Positions 62,646 through 64,000 of a DNA stretch of 64,000 bases are shown here, piece by piece. Source of the stretch: Embleya hyalina. GTDB lineage: Bacteria > Actinomycetota > Actinomycetes > Streptomycetales > Streptomycetaceae. The translations under genes and the position numbers were made by a program. The notes under the pieces were generated by a model that was not told the DNA's origin, searched no databases, and saw only the letters and a list, made by a program, of their open reading frames with translations. The stretch is taken from assembly GCF_003967355.1 (NCBI RefSeq), contig NZ_BIFH01000013.1, positions 132,715 to 196,714 of the forward strand. Reading direction: 5' to 3'. How positions within the stretch are numbered: position 1 is the first letter of the stretch; the number at the start of each line of letters is the position of its first letter.

Positions 62646-63893
62646 TCAGGGAGTTGGGCCGATGGTCACCACATGGGCCCAGTCGGGTGGGAGATCCGGA
62701 GTGTAGTCGGGGTCGTCCTCGTTCGCGGAATAGCGGTGGACGCGGGGGAACAGGCCCACCACCGTGCGGCAGGACGGGCGGGTACCGGGCCAGGGGGTCT
62801 GACCGTCCGTCAGCACCACGACGACGTCGGGGCGAGGGCTGCCGCGCAGGGCCTTGGCGAAGCCCGAGCGCAGGTCCGTACCGCCACCGCCGAGCAGCGT
62901 GATGCCCTCGCCGTCGCACAGCGGTTGTACGATCCGGGCCGCCGCGTCGCACGACACCACGGTGACCAGGTCGCGCCGGCCGCCCACGGCGCGGGAGATG
63001 GCGGCCACTTCGAGGAGGGCGCTGCCCAGTTCGGCGTCGCTCACCGAGGCGGACGTATCGACCACCACGGCCACCCGAGGCGGCTTGCGGCGCAGGCTCG
63101 GCAATACGACGCCGGGCACACCGGCCGAACGGCGGGCGGGTCGGCCGTACGTGTAGTCGTCCGCACCGCCGGCGCCGGCCACCGCCGAGCGCACCGCCGC
63201 GCCCAGCAACTGCCGCCACGGCTGCGGTGGATGGAACACCTCCTCGGCCCACCGCCGCCACGACTTCGAGGCATGGCCGGGCCGACCCCGGATGCCCTGC
63301 GCCACCCGGAACCGGACCGCGTCCCGTTCCTGCTCGCTCAGGCCGTGCGCGCCGTCCGGTCCCAGATCCCACTCCCGATCCAACCCGTCGGCGCCGCTGC
63401 CGCAGTCCAGCCACGCCAGATCCAGCGTGACCAGTCCCATCACGATCTCGCGCAGGTAGGTCTCCATCAACTCGCCCTCGGACAGCTTGAACAAGCCCGG
63501 CAGCACGGCGCCTTCGGGCCGGGGCAGATCGTCGTCGAACGCGTCGTCGTTGATCTCGCAGTCGGCGGCGAGGTTCATCCGCAGCCGGTCCCCGCGACCG
63601 GTCAACCCGCGTTCGCGCGCCACCCGGTCGCTGCGCCCGTGGTGGTCGCGGAGCAGGTGCGACACCTCGTGCACCCACACGGAGGCCAGTTCCTCCTCGG
63701 GTGTCCGGGCCACGAACACCGGCGAGACGTAGCATCGCCAGTGCCGGTCGACGGCCATCGTCGACACCGTCCGCGACTCGACCACGTGCAGCGCGTACAG
63801 GGCGGTGGCCAGGTAGGGGCGGGCGCGGGCGGCGTACAGGCGGGCGGCGTAGAGCTTGTCGAGGTCCAGCACCCCCGGCGCGTCGGCGATCAT
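62646..63893 (-). CDS. DUF2201/VWA-like metallopeptidase-type protein
   Basis: A 415-residue protein. The N-terminal domain has the zinc-type motif VWVHEVSHLLRDH (His75, Glu76, His79) of DUF2201, and the C-terminal VWA-like domain has a MIDAS in AVVVDTSASVSDAEL and the later VVVLTDGQTPWP. Such proteins are encoded beside MoxR ATPases and are thought to be their adaptors. The ATG overlaps the MoxR stop at the right edge (ATGA), so they are co-translated. The active site is intact. Confidence 0.93.
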   Translation of the reverse strand: MIADAPGVLDLDKLYAARLYAARARPYLATALYALHVVESRTVSTMAVDRHWRCYVSPVFVARTPEEELASVWVHEVSHLLRDHHGRSDRVARERGLTGRGDRLRMNLAADCEINDDAFDDDLPRPEGAVLPGLFKLSEGELMETYLREIVMGLVTLDLAWLDCGSGADGLDREWDLGPDGAHGLSEQERDAVRFRVAQGIRGRPGHASKSWRRWAEEVFHPPQPWRQLLGAAVRSAVAGAGGADDYTYGRPARRSAGVPGVVLPSLRRKPPRVAVVVDTSASVSDAELGSALLEVAAISRAVGGRRDLVTVVSCDAAARIVQPLCDGEGITLLGGGGTDLRSGFAKALRGSPRPDVVVVLTDGQTPWPGTRPSCRTVVGLFPRVHRYSANEDDPDYTPDLPPDWAHVVTIGPTP

Positions 63894-64000
63894 CGGCCGG
63901 CCCGTGCGGTGACCGCGGTTCGGGCCGCCGCCCGGTCCGCGCGCCGGGACAGCGACACCGCCCCGGCCAGCCGCTCGATCGACGCCGGCACCTCCCAGTC
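63890..64000 (-). CDS. MoxR-like AAA+ ATPase, C-terminal end only
   Basis: The frame is open from the right edge to a TGA and encodes 36 residues: DWEVPASIERLAGAVSLSRR, then RAAARTAVTARAGR. It matches the end of a MoxR-type lid domain. The stop overlaps the VWA start. The rest lies outside the window, so the assignment relies on the short tail and the partner gene. Confidence 0.65.
   Translation of the reverse strand, partial: DWEVPASIERLAGAVSLSRRADRAAARTAVTARAGR

Overview
This 64 kb window is very GC-rich DNA, and GC dominates third codon positions. GTG and TTG starts are common, and neighbouring genes are often joined by ATGA, GTGA or TGATG overlaps. With an AfsR/SARP regulator, an SCO6880-family protein, DUF4913, a GlxA/HD pair and a P450, this points to a filamentous actinomycete, most likely of the Streptomycetaceae. 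I see no tRNA, rRNA, CRISPR array, integrase, transposase or plasmid replication gene.

Layout. (1) 1-9.3 kb, minus strand: a MoxR ATPase / DUF58 / DUF3488-transglutaminase operon whose transglutaminase domain has lost its Cys and His, a gene running off the left edge, a membrane-anchored propeller/fibronectin-III protein, and a propeller-like lipoprotein. (2) 9.4-21.4 kb, minus strand: a compact type IV secretion-like operon. It encodes a lipoprotein, a lytic transglycosylase/NlpC-P60 wall hydrolase, a 59-residue protein, a DUF4913 protein, a VirD4/TraG-like coupling ATPase, a Cys-rich membrane protein, a VirB4-like ATPase, an SCO6880-family VirB3/VirB4-N protein, a VirB6-like protein, a VirB8-like protein, a VirB2-like protein and a degenerate P-loop protein. 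No relaxase is present. (3) 21.9-43.6 kb: an accessory mosaic of hydrolases, oxidoreductases and regulators, several in divergent pairs with clear palindromic operators (TetR/CocE, LysR/EamA, TetR/FAD monooxygenase, LysR/DapA-like, RHH/VOC), plus a serine hydrolase / M55 D-aminopeptidase pair, a carboxylesterase, thiol peroxidase and a secreted carboxypeptidase-like protein. (4) 44-57 kb: a phosphotransferase, then a possible cryptic natural-product locus. It has a giant SARP regulator with a 165-bp tandem repeat in its linker, an ene-reductase, a P450, and an operon of carboxylate-amine ligase, KamA-type radical SAM aminomutase, aminotransferase and a decayed MFS exporter. (5) 57.3-64 kb: an unknown acidic protein, a SpoIIE-type phosphatase, a GlxA regulator with a divergent HD-domain protein, a phosphotransferase, a GIY-YIG protein and a MoxR/DUF2201-VWA pair cut by the right edge.

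Regulation is unusually readable. Seven starts have a TANNNT-like -10 box only 6-8 bases upstream, as expected for leaderless mRNAs, and many convergent gene ends share perfect hairpins. All functional names rest on motifs read by eye; no database search was run.
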